From positions 310,001 to 374,000 of the forward strand of contig CAWHYF010000003.1 in assembly GCA_963833585.1 (NCBI GenBank): DNA of 64,000 nucleotides, given 5' to 3'. The translations under genes were made by a program, and so were the position numbers. The DNA comes from Bog-756 sp963833585. Its GTDB lineage: Bacteria; Actinomycetota; Acidimicrobiia; Acidimicrobiales; RAAP-2. Below are positions 1-8,479 of the stretch, piece after piece (position 1 is the first letter of the stretch; every line of letters starts with the position of its first letter). A model generated the notes under the pieces. It had not been told where the DNA came from. It did not search any database and saw only the letters and a list, made by a program, of their open reading frames with translations.

Positions 1-136
1 GCTCGGTCTCCAGGGCCGCCACGTAGCGGGCCAGGACCGCCCCGGCCCGCTCGGCCTCGGCGAAGTCGGGGGCACCCGAGGGCCCGGTCGGCCCACTCCG
101 CCCGGTCCCGGTGGTGTCGAGGGCCCTCACTGCCAT
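1..136 (-). CDS. N-terminal part of an unidentified protein, cut by the window edge
   Basis: An open frame starts with ATG at 136 on the minus strand and runs off the left edge after 45 codons. It begins MAVRALDTT, followed by a Gly/Pro-rich linker and then DFAEAERAG and VLARYVAALE, which looks like the first helix of a folded domain. Nothing here is enough to name a family. The codon bias (G/C at third positions) fits a real gene. It is divergent from the VOC gene that begins at 416. Confidence 0.4.
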   Translation of the reverse strand, partial: MAVRALDTTGTGRSGPTGPSGAPDFAEAERAGAVLARYVAALETE

Positions 137-415
137 GGAGCCAGTGGACCACGAGGGTGTATCACCCACCCGGGCCGGGCCACCGACCAGGGCCGACGGC
201 CACCGGCCCGGGACGCCGACGACACCGGGCCGGGCGGCACGGGGGGTCCCGGAGGAACCGGTGGGCGACCGCCGGGCCGGTCCACCCGACCCCATGGCTG
301 GTCACGCAGCACCCCATGCCGCGACGGGGCACACTGGCACCGACACCGACAGCCTGCGGGGCCGCCGTGCCCCGCTCACCGTCGACCGTTCACATCCAGC
401 CCGGGAGGCAGCAGC

Positions 416-781
416 ATGGCACTGCGTATCGAGACGCTCACCGTCGACGCCGAGGACCCGGTCTCCCTGGCCCGGTTCTGGTCCGAGGTGCTCGACTGGG
501 AGTGGCGGGAGGACGAGGACGGGGACGTCTGGGTGGAGCCGGGCGGAGGCCACCCGGACCGGGACCGGGTGCGTCCGTTGCTCTTCCTGGAGGTGCCGGA
601 GGCCAAAGCGGTCAAGAACCGGTTGCATCTCGATCTCGCGCCGGACGATCAGGCGGCCGAGGTGGAACGCCTCCGTGATCTCGGGGCCACCCCGGTCTCG
701 GTGGGCCAGCGCGGCGATGAGGGTTGGGTGGTCCTGGCCGACCCCGAGGGGAACGAGTTCTGCGTGCTCAGCGCGCCGTGA
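416..781 (+). CDS. VOC (glyoxalase/bleomycin-resistance fold) family protein
   Basis: This 121-residue protein has the size of a single VOC module pair. It opens with a beta strand (MALRIETLTVDA) followed by DPVSLARFWSEVLDW, the usual first helix of the fold, and ends with LADPEGNEFCVLSAP, where the Glu-Phe-Cys segment is the typical C-terminal strand carrying a metal-ligand position. HLDLAPDD in the middle marks the second half-module. A GGGAGG ribosome site lies 7 bases before the ATG. Members act as small-molecule dioxygenases, isomerases or binding proteins; the substrate cannot be read here. It stands alone, divergent from the partial gene at the left edge. Confidence 0.8.
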   Translation: MALRIETLTVDAEDPVSLARFWSEVLDWEWREDEDGDVWVEPGGGHPDRDRVRPLLFLEVPEAKAVKNRLHLDLAPDDQAAEVERLRDLGATPVSVGQRGDEGWVVLADPEGNEFCVLSAP

Positions 782-845
782 AGACCGGGCAGGCGGCGGA
801 CCCCTCCCGGGTCCGGGCTCTACGCCCCGGCGTTACCGCGAGGCG

Positions 846-1754
846 CTACGCCTCGGACGTGGCCTTGGCCTCGGCCGCCCGGCGGTAGGCCTCGAGCTGG
901 TCGAGCAACGGCATGCGCTCCTGCCCGACCGTCGAGTCCAGCCGGGCGGCGATGTCCTCGGGGGTCCATCGGCCGTCGGCGTAGACGGCCCGCACCTCGC
1001 TCGGCTGGTTCCAGACGGCGATCTTGGGACCGACCGAGGTGTACACCTGCCCGGTGACGTGCTTGGCCTGGTCCGACAGCAGGAAGATGACCAGCGGCGC
1101 AACGTCCTCGGGATCTCCCATCTCGGCCAGGTCCATCGGCACGTTGGCCGACATGCGGGTCCGAGCCACCGGGGCCACGGCGTTGGCGGTGATGCCGTAG
1201 CGGTTGAGGCCGGCGGCGGCCGACCGGACCAGGGAGACGATGCCGCCCTTGGCCGCGGCGTAGTTGGCCTGGGCCACGCTGCCGGCGAAGGCTCCGGAGG
1301 TGAATGCCACCAGGGAGCCGCCACCCTCCTGCTTGCGCATGATGGCGGATGCCGCCCGGAACACCGTGAAGTGGCCCTTCAGGTGGGTCTCGATCACCGC
1401 GTCCCACTCGTCCTCGGCCATGTTGAAGAGCATCCGCTCGCGGAGGATGCCGGCGATGGCCACCACCCCGTCGATCCGGCCCCACCGGTCCACCCCGGCC
1501 CCGATGATCTTCTCGCCGCCGTCGAGCGTGGTCACGCTCTCCCCCACCGCCACCGCCTCGCCGCCGGCGGCCTCGATCTCGGCCACCAGGGCCTCGGCCA
1601 CCTCGCTCGTCGGGTCCTCGCCGGCGAGACCGACCCCGATGTCGGCCACCACCACCCTGGCCCCCTCCGCCGCCGCGGCCAGGGCCACCGCCCGTCCGAT
1701 GCCGCCACCGGCTCCCGTGATGGCCACTACCTTGCCCTGCAGGAACTCGCTCAT
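846..1754 (-). CDS. Short-chain dehydrogenase/reductase (SDR)
   Basis: The protein is 302 residues. It has the Rossmann motif TGAGGGIG near residue 13, an NAG-equivalent region, and a YAAAK active-site Tyr-x3-Lys, so the NAD(P)-dependent oxidoreductase chemistry is secure. About 50 extra C-terminal residues follow the core fold, as in the ~300-residue SDRs found with beta-oxidation or steroid side-chain genes. I chose the ATG at 1754 because MSEFLQGKVVAITGAG gives a normal SDR N-terminus; the frame stays open upstream but with no SDR sequence. It is divergent from the acyl-CoA ligase gene and the two share a KstR-like operator, which suggests a 3-hydroxyacyl-CoA or hydroxysteroid dehydrogenase. 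The substrate is inference. Confidence 0.85.
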   Translation of the reverse strand: MSEFLQGKVVAITGAGGGIGRAVALAAAAEGARVVVADIGVGLAGEDPTSEVAEALVAEIEAAGGEAVAVGESVTTLDGGEKIIGAGVDRWGRIDGVVAIAGILRERMLFNMAEDEWDAVIETHLKGHFTVFRAASAIMRKQEGGGSLVAFTSGAFAGSVAQANYAAAKGGIVSLVRSAAAGLNRYGITANAVAPVARTRMSANVPMDLAEMGDPEDVAPLVIFLLSDQAKHVTGQVYTSVGPKIAVWNQPSEVRAVYADGRWTPEDIAARLDSTVGQERMPLLDQLEAYRRAAEAKATSEA

Positions 1755-1969
1755 TGCCCACTGCCTCTCTCCGGCCCCACTGATCGTGCGCCGGTCTCTC
1801 GTCGTCTCCCGGTCCGGACGTCTGCCCGTCCCCGTCTTCCCTCTGCGCTCCGCACCGGTGGACCACCTCCCCGGCTGGCCACGACGGCCCTCACCGCGAG
1901 GAGCCAGGAAGTGATGCCCGGCCGACCACTCCTCCGTGCTCGGCTCGCGGAGGAGGCCACAGCCGGCGG

Positions 1970-1999
1970 TTGACCGTATACGAGAACCTGTTCTAGCGT
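1970..1999 (+). promoter_or_regulatory. Promoter of the acyl-CoA ligase gene with an embedded KstR-like operator
   Basis: TTGACC (1970-1975) and TAGCGT (1994-1999) are 18 bases apart, a plausible housekeeping promoter on the plus strand. The palindrome GAGAACCTGTTCTA at 1982-1995 lies in the spacer and overlaps the -10. It matches the KstR operator consensus TnnAACnnGTTnnA at all defined positions except the first. The same type of site precedes the hydratase (6004) and thiolase (9733) genes. The site sits in the 367-base divergent region 1755-2121, in which I see nothing else. Confidence 0.6.
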
Positions 2000-2121
2000 C
2001 CCCACCGGGACGGCGCCACACGGGGCGCGCCACGGTCACCGGCCGGGGGCACGGCCATCGGGCCGACGGCCCGCCCGTCCGGCAAGCATCCGCCGCCACG
2101 CGGCACAGGGGGTAGCACATC

Positions 2122-3672
2122 ATGGGCGACTTCGGATTCTGGGCTCTGGCCCACGAGCACCCGGGCAAGTTGGCCCTGGTCGACCCGGACGGCACCGAAT
2201 TCACCGCCGAGCAGCTGCTGGGTCGGACCAACCAGGTGGTCCACGGGCTGCGGGGGCTGAACCTCAGGCCCGGCGACGTGGTGGCCACCCTCCTCCCCAA
2301 CGGCGTGGAGGTGTTCGAGCTGTACCTGGCCGCACTGCAGGCCGGCTGGTACCTGGTGCCCATCAACCACCACCTGGTCGCCCCCGAGGTGGCCTACATC
2401 CTGAAGGACTCCGACGCCAAGGCCTTCATCGCCCACGAGCGATTCGCCGAGGTGGCGCTCGACGCCAGCGATGAAGCCGAACTCCCCTCCTCCCGGTGCT
2501 TCGCCGTCGGCGAGATCGTCGGCTTCAGTTCGTACGCCATGATGCGCGACAACCAGCCGACCACCGACCCCGAGGACCGGACCATCGGTGATGTCATGAA
2601 CTACACCTCGGGGACGACCGGCAACCCCAAGGGGGTGTTCCGCAAGTTGAGCGGGGCCACTCCCGAGGAGGCGGCGCTGGGCCTGTCCGGCCTCCTCTTC
2701 CTCTTCGGGATCCAGCCCGACGACCCCAACGTGCACGTCGTGGGCTCGCCGCTCTACCACACCGCCGTGCTCCGGTACTCAGGAGCCTCCATCCACCTGC
2801 TCCACACCGTGGTGCTCATGGACAAGTGGATCCCCGAGGACATGCTCCGGCTCATCGAGCAGTACCGGGTGACCAGCTCGCACATGGTGCCCACCCAGTT
2901 CCACCGGCTGCTGGCCCTCCCCGAGGAGACCCGGACCCGCTACGACCTGTCCTCGCTCCAGCACATGATCCACGCCGCCGCCCCCTGCCCGGTGGACGTG
3001 AAGTACAAGATGATCGAGTGGTGGGGCAACGCCATCGACGAGTACTACGCCGCCTCGGAGGGCGGGGGCACCCTCGTCACCGCCGCCGAGTGGCTGGAGA
3101 AGCCGGGCACCGTGGGCAGGGCCTGGCCCATCTCCGAGATCGCCATCTTCGACGACGAGGGCCGACGCGTCGAGGAGCCCAACGTCATCGGCACCGTCTA
3201 CATGTCGATGCAGACCGGCGACTTCGAATACCACAAGGACCAGACCAAGACCAAGAGCAACCGCATCGGCAAGTTCTTCACCGTCGGCGACGTGGGCCTG
3301 ATCGACGAGGACGGCTACCTGTTCCTGAGGGACCGGAAGATCGACATGATCATCTCGGGCGGGGCCAACATCTACCCAGCGGAGATCGAGAACGTCCTGC
3401 TGGGCTTCCCCAAGGTGGGCGACGCCGCGGTGTTCGGCATCCCCCACGACGACTGGGGCGAAGAGGTCAAGGCGGTGGTGGAACCGGCCGAGGGGGTCGA
3501 GCCCACCCCGGAGCTGGCCCAGGAGATCCTCGACTACTGCGCCACCCGGCTGGCCAAGTTCAAGACGCCCAAGTCGATCGACTTCACCGACGCCATGCCC
3601 CGGGATCCCAACGGCAAGTTGTACAAGCGCAAGCTACGGGACCCCTACTGGGAGGGCCGCGAGAAGATCTGA
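2122..3672 (+). CDS. Acyl-CoA ligase (AMP-forming, FadD-like)
   Basis: The 516-residue protein is an ANL-superfamily adenylating enzyme. The P-loop YTSGTTGNPKGV is at 161-172. A Tyr-Tyr-Ala-Ala-Ser-Glu-Gly A5-type motif, the GDVG hinge segment and the A8 motif RDRKIDMIISGGANIYPAEIE (here split across the hinge) follow, and the catalytic Lys is in PRDPNGKLYKRKLRD near the C-terminus. It would activate a carboxylic acid to its CoA thioester in the cytoplasm. The KstR-like operator and neighbouring beta-oxidation genes point to a lipid or steroid side-chain acid. No weak positions or truncation are visible. The exact FadD class cannot be assigned by reading. Confidence 0.9.
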   Translation: MGDFGFWALAHEHPGKLALVDPDGTEFTAEQLLGRTNQVVHGLRGLNLRPGDVVATLLPNGVEVFELYLAALQAGWYLVPINHHLVAPEVAYILKDSDAKAFIAHERFAEVALDASDEAELPSSRCFAVGEIVGFSSYAMMRDNQPTTDPEDRTIGDVMNYTSGTTGNPKGVFRKLSGATPEEAALGLSGLLFLFGIQPDDPNVHVVGSPLYHTAVLRYSGASIHLLHTVVLMDKWIPEDMLRLIEQYRVTSSHMVPTQFHRLLALPEETRTRYDLSSLQHMIHAAAPCPVDVKYKMIEWWGNAIDEYYAASEGGGTLVTAAEWLEKPGTVGRAWPISEIAIFDDEGRRVEEPNVIGTVYMSMQTGDFEYHKDQTKTKSNRIGKFFTVGDVGLIDEDGYLFLRDRKIDMIISGGANIYPAEIENVLLGFPKVGDAAVFGIPHDDWGEEVKAVVEPAEGVEPTPELAQEILDYCATRLAKFKTPKSIDFTDAMPRDPNGKLYKRKLRDPYWEGREKI

Positions 3673-3775
3673 GGCCCCGACCGGTCGGGGTCCGGGCCGT
3701 GGTCGGCGCCGACGGTGGGGAGCGGGCCGCCGCGCCGGGGACTCCGGGTCCGGGTCCGGTGGCCGCTGCTCCGGG

Positions 3776-4315
3776 TCACGCCGGCCCCTCCGGGACCGGG
3801 GTCGCCGCCAGGGCCCGGCCGAAGCGGTGGTCGGTGACCACCTGCCCCCCGAAGGTCTGGGTACGCTCCCCGTCCACCCGTGACCACCCCTGCCGGAGGT
3901 AGAAGCGGCGGGCCCGGTCGTTGGTGGACAGCATCCACAGGGTGGCCCTCTGGTAGCCGTCGTGGGACAGGAGCTCGAGGGCGCTCCGCAGCAGGTCCCG
4001 GCCGAGACCCCGGCCCCAGACGTCAGGGTGGACATACAGGGTGACCAGCTCGCCGGTGGCCGGTGGGGCGTCGCCGGCACCAGACGGTCCGACCTGGGCG
4101 AATCCCACCGGGCCGGCGCCGGTGTCGGCGACCACCACGTGGCCGGGGCCCGGAGCACCGAGGATCGTCGCCCACTGACCGGCCCGTTCGTCCACCGAGA
4201 GCGAGGCCAGAACGTCGTCGGGGAGCAGCCCGCGGTAGGCCACCTGCCAGGACGCCACGTGCACGGCGGCGATGGCGACGGCGTCCTCCGGGTGCGCCCG
4301 TCGAACCGATTCCAT
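3776..4315 (-). CDS. GNAT family N-acetyltransferase
   Basis: The 179-residue protein shows the GNAT fold order: MESVRRAHPEDAVAIAAVHV at the start, then ELVTLYVHPDVWGRGLGRDLL, where the V..RGxGxG/A acetyl-CoA pyrophosphate loop reads WGRGLGRDL, and a C-terminal NDRARRFYLRQGW, the usual B motif. It should transfer an acetyl group to an unknown amine or protein. Start ATG at 4315 is chosen because it gives the standard N-terminus and sits 4 bases downstream of the thioesterase stop. It is the last gene of the hydratase-thioesterase-GNAT run. No HTH or signal peptide is present. Confidence 0.8.
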   Translation of the reverse strand: MESVRRAHPEDAVAIAAVHVASWQVAYRGLLPDDVLASLSVDERAGQWATILGAPGPGHVVVADTGAGPVGFAQVGPSGAGDAPPATGELVTLYVHPDVWGRGLGRDLLRSALELLSHDGYQRATLWMLSTNDRARRFYLRQGWSRVDGERTQTFGGQVVTDHRFGRALAATPVPEGPA

Positions 4316-4319
4316 CGAC

Positions 4320-5078
4320 TCAGGTCGAAGGGGAGTGCCGGGGGCCGGTGGGCGGTTGGACGTCGGAGGCCGCCCCCTTGCGAAGGGCCTCGGCCCGGAT
4401 GGCCTCGAGCATCCCCGGGTCGACGCTCTCCACGTTGGCCTCGGCGATGGCCAGCATGTGCCGCGGCCGCACCTCGATGAAGACGCCATCCGCCTCGGCG
4501 GTGAGGACGTCGCCGTGGTAGATCCCTCCCCACGCGTAGATCTTGCGCCCGTCCTGGCGGACGAACCGGGCCTCCACCCGGAGGTCGGTGTTGAGCGGGG
4601 TGGGCTTGCGGTAGCGGATGGTGAGCGTCCCGGTCATGGCGGGATGCTCGGCCACGATGTTGGCCGCGCCGAGCACCTCGTCGAGCAACTCGGCGATCAC
4701 CCCCCCGTGGACGCAGGTCGGAGGTCCCTCGTAGGCAAAGCCGAACGTGGCCCGGCCGTGGATCTCGGGACGGCCGTCGGCGCCGGCCACCACGGCCACC
4801 CGGACCGGGGGGGCCACCGGGTTGGCGAGACCGATGATGGGGCTGGTGGGAAAGAAGTCCTGCGCCGCCCGGGCCAGGTCCGGCTGGTTCCGGGTCCGCC
4901 TGGGACCGGCCCGGGCGGTCAACCGCCCGGCGATGACCTCCATGGCCTCGGCCGCCTCGGTCAGGTCGGCGTCCTCGAGTTCGGCCGCCACCGTGAGGTC
5001 GATGATGGGCCGGATGGCCGCGGCCAGCCGGCGCCGCGGATCACCGGGCGGGACGTCGTCCTCGAAGCGGAAGCTCAC
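4320..5078 (-). CDS. PaaI-type hotdog-fold thioesterase
   Basis: The 252-residue protein has a hotdog domain in its second half. GPPTCVHGGVIAELLDEVLG is the HGG-xx-(A/S)xxD/E motif of the PaaI/YigI thioesterases, followed by LTIRYRKPTPL and the strand FVRQDGRKIYAWGGIYHGD. It should hydrolyse an acyl-CoA released by the pathway. The GTG start at 5078 overlaps the hydratase stop in GTGA, so the two are probably translationally coupled. The first 100 residues are an extension without a recognisable domain and are rich in acidic helices. Context is lipid catabolism; the substrate is unknown. Confidence 0.75.
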   Translation of the reverse strand: MSFRFEDDVPPGDPRRRLAAAIRPIIDLTVAAELEDADLTEAAEAMEVIAGRLTARAGPRRTRNQPDLARAAQDFFPTSPIIGLANPVAPPVRVAVVAGADGRPEIHGRATFGFAYEGPPTCVHGGVIAELLDEVLGAANIVAEHPAMTGTLTIRYRKPTPLNTDLRVEARFVRQDGRKIYAWGGIYHGDVLTAEADGVFIEVRPRHMLAIAEANVESVDPGMLEAIRAEALRKGAASDVQPPTGPRHSPST

Positions 5079-5869
5079 CGGCGCTGGTAGTTCGGTGTGC
5101 GCTTCTCGGCGAAGGCCCTCTGCCCCTCCTTGGCATCCTCGGTGGCGAAGATGGGCCACCCGAACTCCAGCTCCATCTTGAGGGCCTCTTCCTCGGGAAT
5201 GCCCTCGGTGGCCTTCACCGAGGCCTTGATGGCCTCGACGGCCAGCGGGCCGTTGGCCGCGATCACCTCGGCGATCCCGAGGGCCGTCTCGAGGGCGGTC
5301 CCGTCCGGCACCACCCGCCCGATGAGCCCGATCTCCTTGGCCTCCTGGGCCGAGACCTCACGGGCGGTCAGCAGCAGGTCCATCGCCACGGTGAACGGGA
5401 TCTGCCGGCGGAGGCGCACGGTGGAACCCCCCAGTGGGAACAGGCCACGGCGGGCTTCGAACACCCCGAACTTGGCGCTCTCACCGGCCACCCGGATGTC
5501 GGTGGCCTGGAGGATCTCCGTCCCTCCAGCCACCGCCCACCCCTCTACCGCGGCAACCAGAGGCTTCTTCAGGGAGTAGTGGCGCAGCAACGCCTTCCAG
5601 TGGAGATCAGGGTCGGCGGCCATCCGCTCCTTGACCGAGTCGTTCCCCGGTCCGGACATCGACTTCAGGTCCATGCCGGCGCAGAACGTCCCGCCGGCGC
5701 CGGTGAGGATGGCGCACCGGACGTCGTCATTGGCGTCGATCTCCGTCCAGGCGTCGACCATGCCCACCAACATCGGACCGGACAGGGCGTTCTTGGCCTC
5801 GGGTCGGTTCATGGTCACGACGGCGGTGGATCCCACCCGCTCGTAGGTCAGGTGCTCGGTGCCGGTCAC
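5075..5869 (-). CDS. Enoyl-CoA hydratase/isomerase (crotonase family)
   Basis: This is a 264-residue crotonase of normal length. GAGGTFCAGMDLKSMSG supplies the first oxyanion-hole segment, and VAAVEGWAVAGGTEILQATDIRV gives the second oxyanion loop and the position of the first catalytic acid; the block GVFEARRGLFPLGGSTVRL follows. It would hydrate or isomerise an enoyl-CoA in beta-oxidation. I chose the GTG at 5869, preceded by GAGGA with 6-base spacing, because the upstream frame codes for no crotonase sequence. Upstream at 6004-6017 lies a KstR-like palindrome. The stop overlaps the thioesterase start. Confidence 0.85.
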   Translation of the reverse strand: MTGTEHLTYERVGSTAVVTMNRPEAKNALSGPMLVGMVDAWTEIDANDDVRCAILTGAGGTFCAGMDLKSMSGPGNDSVKERMAADPDLHWKALLRHYSLKKPLVAAVEGWAVAGGTEILQATDIRVAGESAKFGVFEARRGLFPLGGSTVRLRRQIPFTVAMDLLLTAREVSAQEAKEIGLIGRVVPDGTALETALGIAEVIAANGPLAVEAIKASVKATEGIPEEEALKMELEFGWPIFATEDAKEGQRAFAEKRTPNYQRR

Positions 5870-6003
5870 GGTGGTCCTCGATTCGTCGCGGGTGGTCAGG
5901 GTTGGGAGCGTCCCGGGTGGCCCGTGGTGCCGCGTCTCGGCTCGGCGACATCCGGTCCCTCCCCGGCCCGGTCGTCGGTAGGCAACCGAACCGGAAGATC
6001 GAC

Positions 6004-6017
6004 TAGAACGCATTCTA
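6004..6017 (-). promoter_or_regulatory. KstR-like operator upstream of the hydratase operon
   Basis: The palindrome reads TAGAACGCATTCTA. Compared with TnnAACnnGTTnnA it differs only in one base of the right arm (ATT for GTT). It lies about 135 bases upstream of the hydratase GTG start. It is the second of three related sites in the window. KstR is a TetR-family repressor of cholesterol catabolism in mycobacteria; no kstR gene is in this window. Confidence 0.5.
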
Positions 6018-6085
6018 CTTTCTAGCCGTTCCGCCGGTGCCGGTGGCCGGACGGAGGCCGATCCGCGGCCGTCCCCCGGGGCCGA

Positions 6086-8332
6086 TCAGGCCAGGGCGGG
6101 CCCGTCGGCCATGCCGACCACCGGCCGGTTGAGGTGGAGGGCGCCGGTCGAGCCCTCGAAGGCGGCGTCCCCGAAGGCGAAGATCCCGCCGTCGGAGGCC
6201 ACCAGCCAGTAGCCCCGGCCGGAGGCGTCCGAGGCCATGCCCACGATCGGTTGGTTGAGGCGGATGCCCCCGGTCGAGCCCTCGAAGGCGGCGTCCCCGA
6301 AGGCGAAGACCCCGCCGTCGGAGGCCACCAGCCAGTAGCCCTGGCCCGACGGCGAGGAGGCCATGCCCACGATCGGACGGTTGAGGTGGGTGCCCCCGGT
6401 GCCCCCGTGGAAGGCGGCGTCCCCGAAGGAGAAGATCCCGCCGTCGGAGGCCACCAGCCAGTAGCCCTGGCCGGTGGCGTCGGCCGCCATGCCCACGACC
6501 GGCTGGTTGAGGTGGATGCCTCCGGTGGACCCGTGGAAGGCGGCGTCCCCGAAGGAGAAGACCCCGCCGTCGGAGGCCACCAGCCAGTAGCCCTGGCCCG
6601 ACGGCGTGGAGGCCATGCCCACGATCGGACGGTTGAGGTGGGTGCCTCCGGTGGACCCGTGGAAGGCGGCGTCCCCGAAGGAGAAGACCCCGCCGTCGGA
6701 GGCCACCAGCCAGTAACCACCGCGATCCGGTGTGGAGGCCATCCCCACGATGGGTTGGTTCAGGTGCATCCCGCCGGTGGAGCCCAGGAACGGGGCGCCA
6801 CCCTCGGCGAAGATGCCACCGTCGGAGGCCACCAGCCAGTAGCCCGGGCGGGGCGGGATCGGGGTCGGCGGTCCCGGGAGGCCGGCGGGGCCGGTGAAGG
6901 CGTGGATCTGGGTCGACGACGGGGCCAGCACCAGGCCGTCGGCGGCCGACGGCGAGGGGAAGGACGACGACGACGAGCCGATGGCGAAGGTCTGTGCCAC
7001 CACGCCTGTGGAGGCGTTGAGGGCGTAGAGGTTCCCACCCCCGATGGTCCAGACCTGTCCGCCGGCCACGATCGGCGAGCCCTTGGCCGAACCATTGGAG
7101 GCGGTCCAGGAGGCAGCCGGGGGGCCACCGGTCACGGTGACGGCATGGACGCCGTTGTTGCACGGGACGAAGAGGGTGCCGTGGAGATCGGCCGATCCCC
7201 CGTCGGAGAAACAGAATCCGGGTGTCGACGCCACCTGGCCCCCGACACCGCCGAGGCCCGACTGGTGGAGCACGTAGGCGGTCTGGGACTTGCCCACCTC
7301 GAAGACGAGCCCGTTGGGAAGCAGGGCGGGGGCGCCCGACCCGAGGTCGAGGTCCGAAGCGTTGTCGCTGAACCAGGCGGCGGGGGCGAACGCGTCGAGC
7401 AGCTGCATGGTGGGGCTGAGCTTGAGCACGCCGTCGCTCTGGTCGTAGGGGTCGCTCGAGGAGTGGAACGCGCTGTTGCCCGTGGCCACCCAGACATCGC
7501 CCTGGGCGTCGATGGAAGGTGCCGCCCCACCCATCCACACCGCCCCCTGGCTGTCGCTGGGTTGGTTGGCCACCGTGAACACCGACGGGTTGGATCCGTC
7601 CTCGGGAGCCGAGACCACCAGGCCGTGATAGGGATCGCAGTCACCGGAGTTGCCCCCGAAGCCCACGACCACCCGCCCTGCGGTCAGCCCGAGCGATACC
7701 CGCTGCAACTGAAACGGCGGGCTGGTGCCGGGCGGGTCGATCACCTCGTCCGACTGGACCAGGCCGGTGAAGGTGTCCAGTCCGATCAGATGGTGGGCGG
7801 CACTGGGCGTTCCATTGGCGGTGACCGCCTCGGTGGCCACTACGAAGATCTCGTTGCGGGCCGGGTCGATGACCGGCGTACCGGTGATTCCCACGGTGGG
7901 ATGGATGTTGCCGCACAGCCCGGAGACGGTGGACGGATCGAGCGGGGTACCGAGGTGGCTGGACCACAGGACTTGGCCGGAGTCTGCCGCCAGGGCGTAG
8001 ACGGTGTCGTTCTCGGTGGCGGCGAACACCCGGCCTCCGAAGACCAGGGGTTGGCCGTAGAGCTGCCCGTCGAGGGTCGGCGAGGTCCAGGCCGGGGTGG
8101 CCGGCGAGAACGAGTTCCCCGAAGGGTCGACCCCGGACCGCAACCCGTCGTGGCCGAACGTCGTCCAGTCGGAGGCGGGCGCCAGTGCCGCCCGGGCCCG
8201 GGCCGAGGTGGCCGCCGCCACCACCGACAACCGACCTCCGGCCACACCCGCCCCCAGGAGGGACATCAGGAGCACCAGACCGGGAACCAGCGCGGTTCGG
8301 AGGCGGGTGGAGCGGCGGGTGGGAGGAGGCAT
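6086..8332 (-). CDS. Secreted beta-propeller protein with six C-terminal tandem repeats
   Basis: The protein has 748 residues. A basic N-terminus and a hydrophobic stretch (RTALVPGLVLLMSLLGAGVAGG) form a signal peptide or anchor. Residues from about 55 to 500 resemble a PQQ-type beta-propeller: DWTTFGHDGLRSG, VYALAADSGQVLWSSHLG and repeated G...V...L.NASTG strands. The C-terminal 252 residues are six consecutive 42-residue repeats starting GYWLVASDGG(I/V)F and ending in (I/V)VGMA. It is probably exported and acts at the cell surface; no catalytic residues are recognised. Start ATG at 8332 is preferred because it places the signal peptide first. Its position between hydratase and thiolase may be accidental. 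Confidence 0.7.
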   Translation of the reverse strand: MPPPTRRSTRLRTALVPGLVLLMSLLGAGVAGGRLSVVAAATSARARAALAPASDWTTFGHDGLRSGVDPSGNSFSPATPAWTSPTLDGQLYGQPLVFGGRVFAATENDTVYALAADSGQVLWSSHLGTPLDPSTVSGLCGNIHPTVGITGTPVIDPARNEIFVVATEAVTANGTPSAAHHLIGLDTFTGLVQSDEVIDPPGTSPPFQLQRVSLGLTAGRVVVGFGGNSGDCDPYHGLVVSAPEDGSNPSVFTVANQPSDSQGAVWMGGAAPSIDAQGDVWVATGNSAFHSSSDPYDQSDGVLKLSPTMQLLDAFAPAAWFSDNASDLDLGSGAPALLPNGLVFEVGKSQTAYVLHQSGLGGVGGQVASTPGFCFSDGGSADLHGTLFVPCNNGVHAVTVTGGPPAASWTASNGSAKGSPIVAGGQVWTIGGGNLYALNASTGVVAQTFAIGSSSSSFPSPSAADGLVLAPSSTQIHAFTGPAGLPGPPTPIPPRPGYWLVASDGGIFAEGGAPFLGSTGGMHLNQPIVGMASTPDRGGYWLVASDGGVFSFGDAAFHGSTGGTHLNRPIVGMASTPSGQGYWLVASDGGVFSFGDAAFHGSTGGIHLNQPVVGMAADATGQGYWLVASDGGIFSFGDAAFHGGTGGTHLNRPIVGMASSPSGQGYWLVASDGGVFAFGDAAFEGSTGGIRLNQPIVGMASDASGRGYWLVASDGGIFAFGDAAFEGSTGALHLNRPVVGMADGPALA
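6089..6844 (-). repeat. Six tandem 126-bp coding repeats
   Basis: The span is exactly 756 bases, six units of 126. Each unit encodes 42 residues beginning GYWLVASDGG and containing FGDAAF.G(S/G)TGG..LN(Q/R)P(I/V)VGMA. The units are nearly identical in nucleotide sequence between copies 2 and 4 and diverge at the first (FAEGGAPFLG) and last copies, as expected when tandem arrays grow by unequal exchange in the middle. Confidence 0.9.
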
Positions 8333-8479
8333 GTTCCCACTATTACCCGGCGTCGACGGAGTAGCGCCAGCAGTGGTGTGGCCAGGGGCACGCCCCCACC
8401 CGCCCCCCGGGCGGCATCCCCGGTCCACTCGAGACGTTCCCCGGAGCCGGGATCGGGTCGGATCCCGCCCGGCGAATGG

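Noticed and set aside
111..1973. Long plus-strand frame of 620 codons over the VOC and SDR genes
   Set aside because: It is the shadow of high-GC genes: composition is Arg/Gly/Pro-rich, it lacks any domain, and it crosses real genes in other frames.
6089..6844. Six tandem repeats as a CRISPR array
   Set aside because: The units are 126 bp, adjacent, without spacers and in frame with a protein.
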